64,000 nucleotides of DNA, taken from contig JACGWO010000003.1 in assembly GCA_034509735.1 (NCBI GenBank), positions 11,470,001-11,534,000 on the forward strand, read 5' to 3'. Position 1 is the first letter of the stretch, and each line of letters starts with the position of its first letter. Origin of the DNA: Sesamum alatum. Taxonomy: Eukaryota > Streptophyta > Magnoliopsida > Lamiales > Pedaliaceae. The notes beneath the pieces were generated by a model. That model had not been told where the DNA came from. It saw only the letters and a program-made list of their open reading frames with translations, and ran no database searches. The position numbers were made by a program, and so were the translations under genes. Shown one piece after another: positions 48,665 to 61,685 of the stretch.

Positions 48665-51600
48665 CATTTAAAACTCAAAATTCAAAATTCATGAGTCACT
48701 TCAATTTCTCTTATTTTTCTAATTATTTCTTATTCTATGTTAAATGCAATTCTTAATAAATATATTACATTGTTTCTAATTATTTCGTATTCTGTGTTAA
48801 ATGCAATTTTTAATAAATATATTACATTATAAGTGCAAAAATGAATTGAAGTTACTAAATTATACCATCACAATAATTATTTGTACTTGTGGTCAATTTA
48901 GGTTATATTACTTTTTAGATTTGAATTATCATTATATTTGATAATATTTTAATAAATACTTACCACAAATTACAGTAAATAAACAAAAGATTCAAAAATA
49001 TTTTAAAAATACTTACCACAAATTATAGAAACAAATCCTTTCAATTTCTCCTTTTTGCGTTAAATGCATCTTTAATAAATATATTACATTGTAAATGTAA
49101 TACGAATTCTTATGAAATAATATTTTGTACTATAACATTTTGTAGGATCAATTAGAATAATTTTATAAACTTTGACCTAATAAACACTTGCCACTAAGCA
49201 TAATAAATAGTTATTTTCTTTTACAATTGCTTTAACTTTTACTATTTATTTCTTTTAATTAAATTATTTGTATTGAAGTAATATAAGTAACATACAAATA
49301 ACATGATTTAGAATATTATTTTTATTTGCATATTTACAACTCAAAATTCTTGAGTCCGTCCAATTTCTGCATTTCCAGTAAACATATTACATCTTAAATA
49401 TTAAATTATAATGGGAGTTACAAATACTATCAAAATATTCTTAGCTTAAATAAAATATTTGTATTGTCGGGACATATACAAAATCCAAAATTGGTGATTT
49501 TTTAAATTATTTTATATTCTTTGTAAAGGCACTACAAAAGCAATATATAAGTTAATAAACAAGGACCAAGAATAGAGAAGTTTTACTTTTATATAAATAA
49601 CCAATTAAAAATTCATGAGTCGTTTCAATTCTCTTATTTTTCTAATTCAAGTTAATTAATTATAATGTAGTAATAAATATCATCACAATAATTATTTGCA
49701 CTTGTGGTCAATTTGGGTTATATTACTTTTTAGATTTAAATTATCATTAGATTTGAAAATATTTTAATAATACTTACGAATATTAGTATTATTGGGACAT
49801 TTATAATTCAAAATCGTTGAATCCTTTCGATTTCTCCTTTTTGCATTAAATGCATTTTTAATAAATACATTTCATTGTAAATGTAAAATGAATTCTTACA
49901 TTACATTTAGAATACTTTCATTGTTGGATGGTAAATGTGAAAAAAATAATTGGAGTTAATTAAATTATAATGGGCGTAATAAATAAAAAATAATCAATAA
50001 ATATCAATTCACATGAAATAATATAAAACTAATTTGGTACTATAAACTAAATTATAAACCTTGACCTGATAAACACTTTCCACTAAGCATAACAAATAGC
50101 TACTTTTTTTATAATTGTAGAAATGTTACTTTAACATTGACTATTTAATTTCTTTTAATTAAATTATTTGTATTTGAAGTAATATAAGTAACATACAAAT
50201 AACATGATTTAGAATATTATTTTTATTGGAACATTTTCAACTCAAAATTCTTGAGTCCGTCCAATTTCTGCATTTCCAATAAACATATTACATCTTAAAT
50301 ATTAAATTATAATGGGTGTATAATACTATCAAAATATTCTTAGCTTAAATAAATATTTGTATTGTCAGGACATATACAAAATCTAGAATTGGTGATTTTT
50401 TAATTTTTTTCAGATTCTTTGTAAAGGCATTTTCAATAAATATATTACATGGTAAATGTAAAAAAATATTATTTCCACATTATAATAGGAGTAATATATA
50501 AAAAAAATAATCAATAAATATAAATTCACATGACATAAAATAAAATAAATACTATAAAAGCAATCTATAAGTTAATAAACATTGAACACGAATAGAGAAC
50601 ATTTACTTTTATATAAATAATCAATCATTTCTTAAAATTATAATTATTTGTACTTGTGGTCAGTTTTTGCTTTTGAAAATATTTTAATAAACACTTACCA
50701 CAAATCACAGTAAATAACATAGAAAAGTTTCAAAATAACAATAACATTAACTTACATAAATAGCATTTCGAATATTAGTATTATTGGAACATTTACAACT
50801 CAAAATTCATGAGTCGTTTCAATTTCTCTTATTTTTCTAATTATTTCTTGTTCTATGTTAAATGCAGTTTTTAATAAATATATTACATTCTAAATGTAAA
50901 AAATGTGTTGAAGTTAATTAATTATAATGGAGCAATAAATACCATCACAACAATTATTTGTACTTGTGGATTTAAATTAGCATTTGATTTGAAAATATTT
51001 TAATAAACACTTACGACAAATTATATTAAACAAACAAAAAGCTTAAGAACACTTTCCACAAATTATAGAAATAAATTAGTTTTTTGTAATATAAAAATTT
51101 TATTTTAACATAAATAAATAGTTCAAAAAACATACATAAGTATCAAAATGATAATATTAACACATAAATTTTAGAATATTAGTATTATTAGGACATTTAT
51201 AATTCAAATTTGCACATAAGTATCAAAATGATAATATTAACACATAAATTTTTAGAATATTAGTATTATTAGGACATTTATAATTCAAATTTGCTGAATC
51301 CTTTCGATTTCTCCTTTTTGTGTTAAATAGGAGTAATATATAAAAAAAATAATCAATAAATATAAATTCACATGACATAAAATAAAATAAATACTATAAA
51401 AGCAATCTATAAGTTAATAAACATTGAACACGAATAGAGAACTTTTACTTTTATATAAATAACCAATTATTTCTTAAATTATAATTATTTCTACTGGTGG
51501 TCAATTTTTACTTTTGAAAATATTTTAATAAACACTCAATACACACCACATGACATAAAATAAAACAAATTTAGTACTATAAAAGCAATATATAAGTTAA

Positions 51601-51780
51601 TAAACATTGCCCACGAATAGAGAACTTTTACTTTTATATAAATAACCAATTATTTCTTAAATTATTATTATTTGTACTTGTGATCAATTTTTACTTTTGC
51701 AAATATTTTAATAAACACTTACCACAAATCACAATAAATAAACAAAAGATTCGAAAAACACTTACCACAAAGCACTCTCC
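48665..51780. repeat. AT-rich non-coding mosaic of shuffled repeat modules
   Basis: No ORF with recognisable content. At least five modules recur in varied order: (1) aaaattcatgagtc... with taataaatatattacatt (near 48680, 49607, 50800); (2) caataattatttgtacttgt (near 48875, 49690, 50945, 51660); (3) aatcctttcgatttctcc (near 49035, 49820, 51295); (4) aacatgatttagaatatt (near 49300, 50200); (5) cactatataagttaataaac-like block with cacgaatagagaac (near 50570, 51410, 51590). Such mosaics occur inside non-autonomous DNA transposons or degraded satellites; terminal repeats were not identified, so the class is open. Confidence 0.7.
51136..51290. repeat. Recent tandem duplication of about 79 bp
   Basis: Two almost identical copies (gcacataagtatcaaaatg...ttataattcaaatt), differing by a base or so, lie side by side. 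Far more alike than the other modules of this region, hence young. Confidence 0.8.
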
Positions 51781-52477
51781 GAATTTCACGGCACATGGAC
51801 TTGACAAAAAAGGATTCACATAGCATAGTAGAAGCTGAAGTTTCACATAGCATAGTACAAGCTAAGTTATAGATTTTTTTCACTTAATATATGCAAATAA
51901 AAAGAAACCGGAATTAATTAGTAACTTAGCACAAATATGAATTAACAAAATCAATTAACAATTAAAATAGAAGCATGCGATGGTATTGACTTTATAAAAT
52001 ATGATTAACGAAGGTAGGTAACAGATATAAGTAATTATAGCGAGTAATAAATATGAAAAGCAATAAGTAGAACTTTGGACATGTTTCTTACATCCAATAA
52101 GCCCAAATCCAAATCCAATTTTTTATGTATCATGCACGCTTTGTCTATTGTATACAAATATGAAAATATAGGAGTACATATCTATTTACAAATATAATAT
52201 ATAACAATAACACTTTATAAATTAAAATAAAAATATGAAATGGACTCTACTTTTAGTGTATATAAAAAGAATAAATATTTTAAAGCATGAAACATAAATG
52301 TAAAATAAGTGAAATAAGAAGAGTCATGAAGCATACTTTAATCATTCAAATTCAAAGTAAAATGTAGCCTAGACATACCATAAACCTTTCGAATCATTAA
52401 AGAACCTCAGGACAGAAGATTTTCCTACTTCACAAAACTTAACTTATAAACCTCACATTCTTAATCCTTACCTTAGA

Positions 52478-52728
52478 AAGGTTGAGATAGAGAAACATGT
52501 CACCCATAATAACTATTCATCTTAAGATGAAATAATCGATCGAAATTGATAAGATAATTTTGACTACCAAAGTATTACTCAAAATATCAAACCTTGATAT
52601 ATATAAGAGCTGAGAAAGAGCATTTACGGAAGTGTCACGTTTCAAGCATTGAAAAACCTTCATAGAACCACGTCCCCTTGATTAGACAGAACTATTAAAA
52701 GTTTTCAACAGATTAAAGCGAGTCCTCA

Positions 52729-52763
<35 letters not shown>

Positions 52764-53280
52764 ACCACCCAACAACACATCAAGTGAAGCAAGAAGACTA
52801 ATGGAGCATACTTTAATCATTAAGTAAAATGTAAGCTACACATACCTGAAGCTTTCGAATCATTAAAGAACCTCAGTGCAGAAGATTTTCCGATTGCACA
52901 AAACTTACCTTATAAACCTCACATTCTTATTCCTTACAAAGTTCTCAATGTACACAATAAAATAAATTAACTATTAAAAATATTTTTTGTAATACATACA
53001 ACCACATCCATAATAACGTTGAGATAGAGAAACATGTCACCCATAATAACTATTCATCTTAAGATTCTTATTCCTTACCTTAGAAACGTTGAGATAGAGA
53101 AACATGTCACTCATAATAACTATTCATCTTAAGATGAAATAATCGATCGAAATTGATAAGATAATTTTGACTACCAAAGTATTACTCAAAATATCAAACC
53201 TTGATATATATAAGAGCTGAGAAAGAGCATTTACGGAAGTGTCACTTTTCAAGCATTGAAAAACCTTCATAGAACCACCC
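52478..53280. repeat. About 200-bp direct duplication, both copies leading to poly-C
   Basis: The block starting gttgagatagagaaacatgt and ending at aaccttcatagaaccac occurs at about 52480-52668 and 53082-53277 with few differences. A partial copy of its start lies at about 53019. Poly-C runs follow both full copies. Confidence 0.8.
52730..52761. repeat. Poly-C tract (32 C)
   Basis: Uninterrupted run of 32 C in AT-rich surroundings. May be real, with i-motif or G-quadruplex potential on the two strands, or a sequencing or assembly artefact; homopolymer length is unreliable either way. Confidence 0.9.
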
Positions 53281-53281
53281 T

Positions 53282-53334
53282 CCCCCCCCCCCCCCCCCCC
53301 CCCCCCCTCCCCCCGCCCCCAAAAAAAAAAAAAA
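53282..53334. repeat. Poly-C tract followed by poly-A
   Basis: 25 C, then C-rich sequence interrupted by one T and one G to 53319, then 15 A. It follows the second copy of the duplicated block. Confidence 0.9.
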
Positions 53335-53599
53335 ATTGACCTAAATCACTTACTTATCTTTCAAGGAAAAATGTAATACATTTTTTGTAAAGGAACCAAA
53401 AATTTACCCACCTTCCCACCAAGAAATATTGTCGAGCGTTTGGTGTGATATTTTAAATACATCGACTGAAGAGTTACTCACAGTTAAATATTATAAGTTA
53501 AAAATGGGAAATGGGACATGCCAGCAATTTTCTTCATCACTCTTTCAATTACTATAGCACCAATTATTCATTCAACAAATATGACAGAACGAACCTCTA

Positions 53600-53800
53600 T
53601 ATAAGACCTTAAAGCATCACCAAAAGATTTGAGAGCAATAAGATTCAATATCTCATCTGTACCTATAACTATTACTATTGTTATTGCTTTTCTTCAAGAG
53701 CTTTTACGAGGTGGAAACCTCAAACAAAACAAGCTACAACATTTGCATATGTTAAACCAGCAATATCAAAACAAGGATAAAGATACATCCTGCCTATTTC
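53600..53800 (-). other. Exon-like coding relic, unidentified
   Basis: On the minus strand 53769-53690 reads DIAGLTYANVVACF, a stop, then GFHLVKALEEKQ; about 53652-53595 reads DEILNLIALKSFGDALRSYI. The composition looks like protein-coding sequence and differs from the surrounding AT-rich DNA, but I recognise no family. A short plus-strand frame over the same place has no features. Confidence 0.35.
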
Positions 53801-55004
53801 ATTTAGTTACATGTCTTTAAACTTAACCTTCATTTTTGTTCAAAGAAAGGGATTTAATATGCAATGATAGATTTTAAGACTATTGATAGAGTTGGGATCT
53901 TTTTGGAATAAAGTTCAATTTTTAATAGGGTAATAATTATTTACAGATCAGAGGCATACATCTGAATCAAGAATCACAGCCGTAGTACCTTGACAGCAAA
54001 TGAGGGCACATGGACCTGACAAAAAGGATTCACATAGCCCAAATCCAATCTTTCTTATGTATCATGTATGCATATATAAATATGAAATTATGAGTACATA
54101 TCTATATACAAATATAATAAATAACAATAATACTTTATAAATTAAAATAACAATATGAAATAGACTATACTTTTAGTGTATTAATAAATATTTTAAAAAG
54201 TCCTAATATTTTAAAGCATGAAACATGCACAAAAAGAGAACAAGTGAAGCAAGAAGAGACATGAAGAATACTTCTATCATTCAAATGCAAAGTAAGATGT
54301 AAGCTAGAGAACATACCATGAGGTCTTGTTCCTTACAAGCATTCTCTATGTAGACTTTAACAGCCTACAACAAAAGAAATGGACATGTTGGGTTAAAACA
54401 GAATCAGGGAAATCGATGACCATCGATAAAGATTAGCTTAGCTTATCCAAAGTCATTGACTTATCAACAACAACGTAAAGTTCAAGGAGCAATGATATAT
54501 ATTGCATCAAAACGACCCCATTATTTGTTGTACTGTAATTAGCTCACTCCATGGCCAAATTTATACACTTGAGTCACACAAAATAAAATACATACTACAC
54601 ATATGGGTTGGCACTTGATCACTTCCGAGAGATTGTATAAATGCATAGAGGAAAGTGAAGCCAGAATTATGGAGCATACTTTAATCACTCAAATTCATAG
54701 CAAGATGAGAACAAGACATACCATGAAGCCTTTGAATCATTAATGAACCTCTGTGCAGAAGATTTTCCTATTGCACAATCACATTCTTCTTGTCCGTTAG
54801 AAGTGTTCTCAATGTAGATTAACATATAGGGTTAAACGGAACAAAAGAGATAGAAGATCATCAAAACAAAAGCTGACTGCAGGAAAATAAAACAGCCGAA
54901 CTTGTAATATAAATGTAATGTTATTGACCTCAGAAGCAATACAACAAACAAACAATGTGGAAGATAAAAGCATCTACATAATCAAACCGGTCAAAATAAC
55001 ATTT

Positions 55005-55870
55005 AATATGAAATAGTTTTTTTAATTTTTATTGTTTCTCCTTCTCCTTTCTTTCTATTTTTTGCTTTTCAATAATTTTTTTGTTTTGCACCTTCCTTCT
55101 ATATTTTAGGAGAGAACTCCGGGATTCCATAGCAGTGCTCTTCGCAGCTCTGCATATAAATATACACAAATTGATGAAGGAACCCAATTCACTTATCATA
55201 ACAATAATGCATAACTTTATGCATATATGGCATACTTAATAGCTGGGATCCCATGGAGGATGTTACTCACTGATAATAATACCTACCATATTATACAAAG
55301 GGGTTCAAGTGTATCATGGTTTCTTCAATTCCAACAAAATTATATTCGTGAAAAGACTAGCATATTATCACTGACAATAAAACCTAGATAATTGTAGAAC
55401 GGGGTTCAAGTGTATCATGGCTTCTTCACTTTAAACCAAAGTACATTGGTGAAAAGTCTTGACATGTATCTATGTTCATAATGAGAAGAGTAGCTAATGC
55501 TCGTTACATGATATAAATCTGATTCCTAGACAGTATTGATTTAGGATTACTGCAATTGCCCAAGCAAAGTTTCATGAAAATAACTTTGAATTAGTTTAAC
55601 AAAAGTAGCTAATAAGTTACAAGAAAAGGAATGCCTGTACAACAATAAATTTTCAAGACACCATTCTTCGAGCGACAAGAGATTCACATATAAGAACAAA
55701 ACAAGCCTAGACCATAATGAAAGCATTCGACCATATAAACAAAATAACCACTTTATTTTTGACATATTGATATTGAATAAAATTCTTCAGATAGATCAAC
55801 ATAAATATTGAAAGAATTTAAGCCACTACAAGTGCTTTTACCGTGAATAAACCCCGAGTGATAAGAAATT
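55005..55870 (-). repeat. Detached copy of the 1.07-kb repeat
   Basis: Same order of sequences as in the array at 61.7-64 kb: an exon-like A block (55148-55020, minus), then the block with ggatcccatggaggatg and aaaggggttcaagtgtatcatgg, ending near a ccccgagtgataag motif. The A block reads AAKSTAMESRSSLLKYRRKV... for about 40 codons before a stop and lacks its C-terminal part. Confidence 0.75.
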
Positions 55871-57759
55871 ATGTAAATCACATCTAAATTACAATGCAAA
55901 TCACATCTAAATATGAAGGCAAGCCTGCAACTTGTGTTGTTTTATTCCCTAGCTTGGGTTTGGCTCAAGATTCCTGCTCAATTCATGACTACATATCAGC
56001 AACACTAAAATTATGTAGTTTATAATGAGCTAAAAAATTAGTTTATAAAATGCTAATTCTTCATTCCCTCTTTATTAGGGATTCTTTCTCTTAACAGCTT
56101 AACCCTCTCTATTCCCTCCTTACTTTTATCCTAAACCAACCAAACCAACGTACATTACTTGCAAAAGTCATAACCAATAAAATCAAAGACAGCAGCATAA
56201 CACCTTCCGCCACTAACCATGACCACATCTATTATATGTATGGAAAATATTGAAAATGAGTTTTAATAAAACACTTTCGTCAACATTCTGGATGCAATGT
56301 GAAGTATTTGTTACGCATATGAGCAGTATTCGAGAGTATCATATCGTATCCATATATCCAAAAGGGGTACAGCTCTTTGTACACTTACATGTACACATGT
56401 GTTTATGTATATGCAAAACACTATTATAGAAAAGTGCACATTCTTGCCATAATGTTTCAAACAACCTAATTATCTTTATAGTACTTCTGTAAACTGGACG
56501 TTCAAGTGCGAAATTCATCACTTAGTTGCAGAAACAGCAGAGAGGTCAGCCCTGTAAGAAAACCTACGAATTGTAAAATTTTCGCCTATGCAGCAACAGA
56601 ATTTGGCAGCATATTCTGCTGCAGCTGAATTTCTGTTGCTAGAGCAGAATTAGAATTCTGCTAATGAACATGATGACACAAGTATCTAAACAGAATAAAT
56701 TTCTGGGGTTGCATGTGGACATGCTATAATGAACATGACCAAGAGCATAATTTGCAACTCAAAAACTTCTTTCAGATCAAAAATTGATGAAGCTTCATAT
56801 GTTACTGAGACAGGTCTCATTCGAAAAACACATGGGCAAGCAGTTAATTTAATGGCACAAAACTAAAGAGGATTTCATAACGTGTACCTTATCCAGGGAC
56901 AGAAGGAAGTCCACTGATGATCATTCATAAAGGCAAATAGAGATAGTAGCTAAAGGGTTGTGTAAAACTTCATAATAAGACAAATTATATTTGCCCAATT
57001 AATCTAATTCTTCAATTCATTATGAAATTTCTTCACAACCAGCACCAGCCATTTTAAGAACTTAAGATACTTCACCTTCCTTCTCAGCAAAACATGACAC
57101 TCTAATGAACACTCTAATGATAAGGGAAGTGTAGTGGAGGTAGATCAAGTTTTATTAATGAGAATCAACACCATGGGAAGTTAAACAAATCATAGTTATC
57201 ATAACAACAAAAAAATAGATCTTAAGTACTCAATTTTGACCATCAATTGATTCCATTCTTCCAGTGATTAAAAGTTTCTTTATGAAACTACCATCAGACA
57301 TTTCATTTGAAAACAAGAATAGTACAAGTTCTTTGTGTCAGCAAAACATGTGATGAGACAACCAAAGCAAGAAAAAATGTTGATGATTTTCACAAAGAAT
57401 CAAACAGGAAGTAACAAAGAAGTGTCGGGAGTTAGTTTTCAACTTGTTTGGTTTCATTTCATTTCAGTTTTCAACTTTTGAAACAGTGATGAAAGTGCTT
57501 ACATGTCCGTCTAAATGTATTCTCACTGGAAATGTTTTGCTATTCTGAATCATCTACTCTTTGTATATATTCACATACATATAAGATTTTTTCAATCATC
57601 TTATAAACTAATAATACATTTGTTTCATAATGCTTTGATATGACGTCACTAACAATTCTAAATCAATGAAACATATAACTATCAATTTCATTTAAATAAA
57701 AATTGTATTTGATTTGACACCACTAACAATAAAAGATAAAACTATCATTTTCAACAAAC
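55871..57759. other. Intron-like or intergenic sequence, nothing recognised
   Basis: AT-rich, unique-looking DNA. Frames are short and without domain signatures. A minus-strand run ending at an AAG/GTAC donor-like site near 56890 is too short to call. Confidence 0.5.
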
Positions 57760-60700
57760 CTGTTTTTTTCTTAGACTTCTTTTCCTTATCCACCGCTCCA
57801 CGCCTCGCTTTTTGCTCGATCTCGGGCAAGCCAAGCTGCCTTCTCTTCACGAATGAGTTCTTGCTTCTTCAAGGCAACAGCCTCTTGGTATGCAACTTCA
57901 ATTTTACTGTTGCAGCAACAGAAAACGCTATGATTTCTAAATTGAATGTTATATTAGCTCAAATATAAGATAAAGGTCAGAGAGATCACAATGTCACAAA
58001 AGGAAATGAAGGAGAATAACCAAGTTTGGATCTAGGTTCAACCTTCCAATATATAATCTAACTAGACAGACAGAGAAAAACTATATTTCCTTCTATTCCC
58101 TCATTTTCTTGCCAAACATGGAAATGGGATATGACTTTGAGCAAATACTTGAGGAAGCAGATAGAGGAGGAGATAATGCGCAAAACAACTGCGATACAAC
58201 ACAAAGATGGCCTCCCTTGAGTCAAGCAGAGTAACAAGAGCAACCACCAATTGCTAATGTCAGCTAGCATCCACAAGAATTTACAACAAAATGGATCCAG
58301 AGGAACATTTATTCTGTATCTTTCTCGTGGAGCATACTCTCCTTTATCTCATATGAGAGCTTGAAACGGCAAACAATGAGTAGACGGCCGGCCAAAGACC
58401 ATTTTAAATGTGATATTGGCAGCTAATAAAAAACTGAAGATTTAATGATAGCAAAATGACCTACATTGCATATAAATGCATTACCTGAAAATGTGGGCTA
58501 AGACAAATATCTCAATAGTCCCACGACCCAATTCAGTAAGTCGCCTCTCATCACGTTCAATAGAATCTTTGCTGAACTCCTCTCCAGCAGACCCATCCTA
58601 AAAACCAAAACCACAGAATGAATGCATGGGATCAACAACAAATTTGCAGCCAATGCTGATCTGGACAATGCAAAAACCAGGTGGAAGGCACAGAAACAAA
58701 AAACATCAATATTCAAGCTTAGACATGGCAAGCAAGAAACAAAATGACATGCCACCCACATTCAGAATATTCAAGCTATTGGTACAGTTTGATTTTGTTA
58801 ATTTCATCAAAACATAATTTTAAGACAATCCTTTCCTTGCAGTACAATTATCACCAAAAGGTTTCGCACTGTCAGCGAATGACAAGCTAGTTTTCTAAGA
58901 TATCCACTAGGAATATCATCCATACAGTACTACCAAAATGGAAATTTCCCAGTCAATTCCTGAGGCCTACTCCCAGACATAGCATATTGTGTTTGCTACC
59001 TTGCTCAATCTATAAAACAACATTTTCAAGTAACAGCAGCTCATATTCACATTATATGTTACATTTTCTAGAAGACAGAATCCACATTTTTGTTCAACTT
59101 TCAACATGTAGGAATATTTCTTCATGGAATTTTCCAGTACTTGATTTACGGGAAAATGATTATTACTCCCGCTTTTACTGCTGCAACTGACATTAGGCAC
59201 TAATCTGCGCCCTTCAATACTACTATGCAGTCAGTAAAATTTGTTGTAGCCAACTGCTACACCAAGTAAGATATAAACAATGGCTGGTCAATATAAAAGT
59301 TTATGGACCAAGAAGGTATACAAAGTAATGTTAAAATGAGACTATCATACATGAAACTTTGTCCAATATCAACAAGTAACTGCCATTCAACAGATCTTGG
59401 AAATAGCACCTTCCTCTGTGCATGGCACCAGCAGTTATTCATTTATAGGAAAAAATAAGTAATGGCTGCACTTTGGCAAAGCACAAAGAGTTTCATATAA
59501 ACTTATCACCTTCGTACGATTTTGAGGACCGTTCTCATCCTTTGGAGGTAAAGGTTCCATGGCGGCCCTCTCAAGCAGTAGTAAAACATCATCCACCAAA
59601 ACGAACGTATCTTTCTCAGTTCGAACAACAGGAACTGGTAAATCTTCTGCTTCTAAATACTTCAAGAGCCTTGATACCACTGTACAACGAATCCATGACA
59701 AGGGTAGATGTGACTTCTTTTTCTGTGAAAAAATGCTTCACAACAACTTTTAAAATCAACTCTGTTTTCTCTCGAGACATGCGACGCGGGAACTTTGATC
59801 CATACCCAGCCAGAAACCAGAGAAGCTGAAAATTAATTACATGTTGAAAATTAGCAGATGGGTGCCAATTAGCATGTTCACAGATTTTTGATTTAGAAAC
59901 TCAAGTATAATAACAACAAACCTGAGATGCAAAAGCAACAAAACAATTGGCAACACATGATGCTAGAGGTTCTTGATATTTTTTGCTCACTGAATGGGAA
60001 ACTAATTAAGGATTAAAAGGAAGTTTCTTAAAATCTTAAACCTAGTCTGCTTGTCTGTACTTGTGAAGCACATTTGCCTCTGAATACTAAAGATAACCAG
60101 ATCATGTCCAGAACCTACTCACCACCTGCACATGGATAATTGCAATCTACAAAGGAACAGGTCCAAACAAATTTTACCTATATCGTACCACAGTTGAAAA
60201 GGTTGAGCTTCTTTATAATTGTAGATTACCAAATATATTGCAAGTGGTCACTATGATATATCAATACAGATTCAGGCAACATTCATACAAGATTTGACTA
60301 GAACTGTTACTAAGTTTCAAACAAGTAATCCGTCAACCTAAAAGGCTGTTATAGATTTATTATCCAAAAAATAATACATAAGGAAGGTAATTCATTGTTG
60401 TCAAGAAAAGAACTTTATCCTCTAACCTAAAAGGCTGTTATAGAAGAAAGAGGCATACCATACCTAGACCATCTAACTTTAAATTCTTATCAGTTTTCCT
60501 AGTTTGGCCCTTCACTCTTCAACAAAACACCGACAGATTTGTTCCACATTTGTCAAATGTACCCGTATGAGTTCCCTCCGATATTGACAGTCAAGACAAC
60601 GGAACGGTCGATCTGCTCTCTCCCTGCAAACCAACAGTTAGAGTAAATTAAGAGGAGTCACTAATAGATGCAAACAAAATCAAGGCCATTCATAGATCAA

Positions 60701-61685
60701 ACCAAGACAAGTAGATAAAGTAACTTATAAGTAAGCATGTCTTTTATATGAAAGCCCAAATTTGACCAGAAACCATTTAAAATGATCAAAAAGTATAGTC
60801 CTTGCTCCATATCCCCTTCACTTCCTTCCTAAATTATCAGAAAAATATCTCACCACATAACCGACAAACCTCTGCACCCAGAAGCAGGGAGTATTAGATG
60901 ACTTCTCTCAGAACCTCAACCAAATGCTACTAAATACAATTACAAGGTTTGAAGAAAAATAGCAAGATGATGAAATAATCCGCTGAAAAGAAATTGATAG
61001 AGAACCCAAATATGAGGCGAGAATGCGAGCAATCTGCACCAATCTCCCTACACTCATGGTATGCATATCTTATTTCCATTTTCCACTCAAGCTGTACAGT
61101 TGAAGATATCCACCAACTTATGCTTTTGCAAACATTTAAGTTGCATACAGATGCAATCACGTAAAGAGCAAACATTTATTAACATGCAAATATGAATCAT
61201 ATAGCTTCAAAGGTGTGGCATTTCAGTGCTCTGCACAATATAAAACTCGACAAATGGGTTATTTAAAACTGTACCTAATTACTAGGACTTGAGCTTTATA
61301 TCAAATATCAGTGTCAATGAAGCCATCCAACACCTTTGATAGCTCCATAAATTTCTTCAAACCCCAGTCGTGCTCCTTCTTCCAGAACCGGTGTAATGTA
61401 TCTTTGAGTTTTAATGAAATATGTCAAGGCCGGTTGTATTGTAGTAAAAATTAAATTACCCAAAAAAGAAAAAGTATATTAATACTAATAGAACAACTAC
61501 CAGAATATTTGGATTTTTTAGGATCCTTATTCACCACAGCAATAGTGAATTGCGTAAAATGACTCCACCCTGTACATAAGAGGAACCTCATGAGACACAC
61601 TTCAAATTAACATACCGATTTTCAACCCAAATCATCATTCACAAAATATCTCATACCTGGAAGAAGTTTGTCATGATTCGCATCT
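57760..61685 (-). pseudogene. TRAF1-like: TRAF homologue 1 (MUSE13/MUSE14-like, MATH domain) pseudogene
   Basis: Seven exon relics on the minus strand: 61685-61657 (NHDKLLPG), 61569-61501 (WSHFTQFTIAVVNKDPKKSK), 61401-61275 (LHRFWKKEHDWG, MATH C-terminus), 60623-60464 (ERADRPFRCLDCQYRREL), 59825-59510 (MSREKTELILKVVVKHFF, then FVLVDDVLLLLERAAMEPLP), 58597-58485 (RDERRLTELGRGTIEIFVLA), 57906-57760 (KIEVAYQEAVALKKQ). Order and wording match plant TRAF1a/b, adaptors for SCF-CPR1 turnover of NLR immune receptors and regulators of autophagy (established for Arabidopsis). GT-AG borders and codon phases still fit across the introns. The copy is dead: TGA in the 61.3-kb exon, TGA and a frameshift in the 60.5-kb exon, two frameshifts and a deletion after SGIKALE in the 59.7-kb exon, and a frameshift in the last. 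The usual start of the MATH domain and the long C-terminal half were not found. Confidence 0.88.

Larger units (their letters stand above)
52370..54840 (-). repeat. Four-copy duplicated segment with an exon-like block (block C)
   Basis: Four related copies near 52328-52480, 52800-52950, 54258-54364 and 54670-54835. Each begins with a gcatactttaatcat-type stretch. On the minus strand it carries an exon-like block ending at a GT donor (gtatgt). The copy at 54317-54364 is flanked by ttgtag and gtatg and reads AVKVYIENACKEQDLM with no stop; the 54.7-kb copy reads YIENTSN... then CAIGKSSAQRFINDSKAS; the 52.9-kb copy has the same end with ALRFFNDSKAS. No protein family recognised. Upstream sequence (ggcacatggac... 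at about 51803 and 54008) is also shared, so larger segments were duplicated. Confidence 0.55.

Noticed and set aside
57714..57968. Plus-strand frame over the last TRAF1-like exon
   Set aside because: It is the antisense of the exon relic; the minus strand carries the recognisable KIEVAYQEAVALKKQ sequence.
59473..59829. Plus-strand 118-residue frame
   Set aside because: Antisense of the TRAF1-like exon at 59510-59825.
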